Positions 5,070-6,979 of a DNA stretch of 6,979 nucleotides are shown here, in pieces. Origin of the DNA: Acetobacteraceae bacterium (GTDB taxonomy: Bacteria; Pseudomonadota; Alphaproteobacteria; Acetobacterales; Acetobacteraceae); contig DAHWNE010000395.1 of NCBI GenBank assembly GCA_027340195.1, forward strand, positions 1-6,979, read 5' to 3'. A program made the translations under genes and the position numbers. Every line of letters begins with the position of its first letter. Position 1 is the stretch's first letter. Below the pieces are notes generated by a model, which saw nothing but the letters and a program-made list of their open reading frames with translations, had not been told where the DNA came from and searched no databases.

Positions 5070-6979
5070 TCTCCTCTTTGTTCATTCGCCGGCCGCGGCT
5101 GGCGACCGTCATCGCGATCGTCATCACCATCGCCGGCGCGATCGCGATGACGCGCATCCCGGTGGCCCAGCTGCCGGACATCGTCCCGCCGCAAGTTATC
5201 GTTTCGACCAGCTATCCGGGCGCCTCGGCCGAGACCGTGGAAGCGGCCGTCGCCGAGCCGATCGAGGCCCAGGTCAACGGCGTCGATCACATGATCTACA
5301 TGCAATCGACCAGCGGCAACGACGGCAGCTATTCGCTGGCGGTCAGCTTCGCGCTTGGCACCAATCCGGATATCGACACCGTCAACGTCAACAACCGCGT
5401 GCAGGCGGCCCTGTCGCAGCTGCCCCCGGAGGTGCAGGCCGAGGGCGTGACGGTGGCGAAGAAATCCTCCGCCGTCCTGATGTTCGTCGGGTTTTCCGGC
5501 AGCACGCCGCAGGAAACGCCGCTCTACGTCGCCAACTATGTGCTGATCCATGTGCTCGACACGCTTTCGCGCGTGCCGGGGGTGGGGCAGGCCAATCTGT
5601 TCAGCAAGCTGAACTATTCGATGCGGGTGTGGTTCCACACCGATAAACTGGTCAGCCTGGGCCTGACCCCCACCGACATCATCAACGCCATCGAGGCGCA
5701 GAACGTGGTGGCCCCGATCGGCCGCATCGGCGCCCGGCCGATCGGTCCCAACCAGCAGTTCCAGTTCAACCTGCAAACCCAGGGACGTCTGGTCACCCCG
5801 AAGCAGTTCGGCGACATCATCATCCGCGCCAACCCGGACGGCTCGGTGCTCCGACTGCACGACGTCGCCTCGGTCGAACTCGGCGCGCAGAACATGGACA
5901 GCGAGGCGCGCCTGAACGGCAAGCCCGCGGTGCCGATGGGGATCTATCTCTCGCCGGGCGCCAACGCGGTGTCCACCGCCGCGGCGGTACGCGCGAAGCT
6001 GGCTCAGCTGTCGAAAAGCTTCCCGCCCGGCATGAAGGCCAACATCCTCTACGACAGCACCACCTTCGTGTCCGACACCATCCACGAGGTGCTGACCACC
6101 CTGCTGGAGGCGTTCGCGCTGGTGGTGGTCGTGGTATTCCTGTTCCTCGGCAACGTGCGCGCCACCATCATCCCGATCGTGGCCGTCCCGGTCAGCCTGA
6201 TCGGCACTTTCGCGGCCTTGCTGGCCCTTGGCTTTTCGGTCAACACGGTCTCCCTGCTGGCGATGGTGCTGGCCATCGGCATCGTCGTGGATGACGCGAT
6301 CGTGGTGGTGGAAAACGTCGAGCGGGTGATGGGCGAGGACCCGCATCTGACCGCCGCCGAGGCCACCGAGAAGGCGATGCGCCAGATCACCGGCCCGATC
6401 ATCGCCATCTCGCTGGTGCTGCTGTCGGTGTTCGTGCCGGTCGGGTTCATTCCCGGCCTGTCGGGAATCCTATTCCGCCAGTTCGCGGTCACGATGACCT
6501 TTGCGATGCTGATCTCGGCGACCAATGCGCTGACCCTGTCGCCGGCCTTGTGCGCGGTGTTTCTGCGCCATCATGGCACCCCGCGCGGGCCGCTCGGCTG
6601 GGTGATGGGCGGAATCGACCGTGTGCGCGGCGGCTATGCCGCGGTGGTGCGCCGGCTGGTACGGGTGGCCATGCTCGGCCTCGTGCTGGTGGGCGTGGTC
6701 GCCGCCGGCGCCGGATGGTTGTCGGCCCATACACCGTCGGGGTTCCTGCCGGAGGAAGACCAGGGCGCGTTTTTCATCGCGATCCAGCTGCCGGACGGCG
6801 CCTCGGTCGGGCGCTCCGCGGCGGTGGCGACGCGGGTGACCGATATGCTGCGCAAGATGCCGCAGGTGGACGAGACGCTGGCGATCATCGGGTTCTCGCT
6901 GCTTGACGGCGGTGTGCAGGAGCCGAATTCCGCCTTCGTCGTGGTGCACCTCCGGCCGTTCGCCGACCGGGTCGGGGTT
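5066..6979 (+). CDS. RND multidrug efflux permease, HAE1/AcrB type, 3'-truncated by the window edge
   Basis: The ATG at 5066 overlaps the adaptor stop (ATGA) and gives MISSLFIRRPRLATV, the standard start of the family. The frame stays open to the last base, giving 638 of an expected roughly 1,040-1,060 residues. Visible parts are TM1 (about 10-28), porter domain with YPGAS (50-54) and NGVD, TM2-TM6 (about 343-495) with the proton-relay pair Asp409-Asp410 in VVDDAIVVVENVERVM (AcrB Asp407/408), TM7 (about 533-553) and the start of the second porter half (FLPEEDQG, 560-567). It should be a trimeric inner-membrane proton antiporter expelling hydrophobic or amphiphilic compounds through the adaptor and an outer-membrane channel. 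Hand alignment to AcrB puts Val137, Leu605 and Leu612 at pocket phenylalanines 136, 610 and 617, while Phe179 and Phe610 keep Phe178 and Phe615. The remaining TM segments, including the AcrB Lys940 equivalent, lie outside the window. Family assignment is firm; substrate is unknown. Confidence 0.95.
   Translation, partial: MISSLFIRRPRLATVIAIVITIAGAIAMTRIPVAQLPDIVPPQVIVSTSYPGASAETVEAAVAEPIEAQVNGVDHMIYMQSTSGNDGSYSLAVSFALGTNPDIDTVNVNNRVQAALSQLPPEVQAEGVTVAKKSSAVLMFVGFSGSTPQETPLYVANYVLIHVLDTLSRVPGVGQANLFSKLNYSMRVWFHTDKLVSLGLTPTDIINAIEAQNVVAPIGRIGARPIGPNQQFQFNLQTQGRLVTPKQFGDIIIRANPDGSVLRLHDVASVELGAQNMDSEARLNGKPAVPMGIYLSPGANAVSTAAAVRAKLAQLSKSFPPGMKANILYDSTTFVSDTIHEVLTTLLEAFALVVVVVFLFLGNVRATIIPIVAVPVSLIGTFAALLALGFSVNTVSLLAMVLAIGIVVDDAIVVVENVERVMGEDPHLTAAEATEKAMRQITGPIIAISLVLLSVFVPVGFIPGLSGILFRQFAVTMTFAMLISATNALTLSPALCAVFLRHHGTPRGPLGWVMGGIDRVRGGYAAVVRRLVRVAMLGLVLVGVVAAGAGWLSAHTPSGFLPEEDQGAFFIAIQLPDGASVGRSAAVATRVTDMLRKMPQVDETLAIIGFSLLDGGVQEPNSAFVVVHLRPFADRVGV

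Noticed and set aside
4847..6346. Open frame of 499 codons on the minus strand opposite the adaptor end and the permease.
   Set aside because: The translation is extremely rich in His, Asp, Arg and Gly, as expected from the complement of a membrane-protein gene. The plus-strand permease has clear family motifs throughout.

Overview
The window is a GC-rich, densely coded stretch of bacterial chromosome. It looks like an alphaproteobacterium, probably of the Rhodospirillales/Acetobacteraceae type. This rests on codon use (third positions almost all G or C), very alanine- and arginine-rich proteins, and the gene pair at the left edge: a mitofilin (Mic60)-like membrane protein directly followed by HemY, an arrangement typical of the alphaproteobacterial heme-biosynthesis (hemC/hemD) cluster. 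The genus is inference; no rRNA or other phylogenetic marker is present.

Layout. (1) Positions 2-1033, plus strand: 3' part of a Mic60/mitofilin-like gene whose start lies left of the window. (2) Positions 1033-2310, plus strand: hemY, overlapping the previous stop codon by one base, with an unusual C-terminal four-cysteine zinc-ribbon motif. (3) Positions 2319-3707, minus strand: a complete M20-family dipeptidase, convergent with hemY, with only 8 bases between the two stop codons. (4) Positions 3708-3884: a 177-base divergent intergenic region. It holds a CATTTG/CAAATG inverted repeat on which candidate promoters for both directions lie face to face, and a CCAATC direct repeat. (5) Positions 3885-5069, plus strand: a periplasmic adaptor (membrane-fusion protein) of an RND efflux pump. 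(6) Positions 5066-6979, plus strand: the first 638 residues of the cognate HAE1/AcrB-type RND permease, overlapping the adaptor by 4 bases and running off the right edge.

How the genes work together. The left pair belongs to envelope or inner-membrane organisation linked to the heme operon. The right pair forms two thirds of a tripartite drug/solvent export pump; the outer-membrane channel is not visible and would lie downstream or elsewhere. The M20 dipeptidase between them is a soluble metallo-hydrolase, and nothing in the sequence ties it to either neighbour except its possible shared control region with the pump. No RNA genes, insertion sequences, CRISPR arrays, convincing intrinsic terminators or signs of recent transfer were seen. 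I found no previously undescribed system. The points most worth checking are the overlapping divergent promoter architecture, the HemY zinc ribbon, and non-aromatic replacements in the pump's predicted drug pocket.
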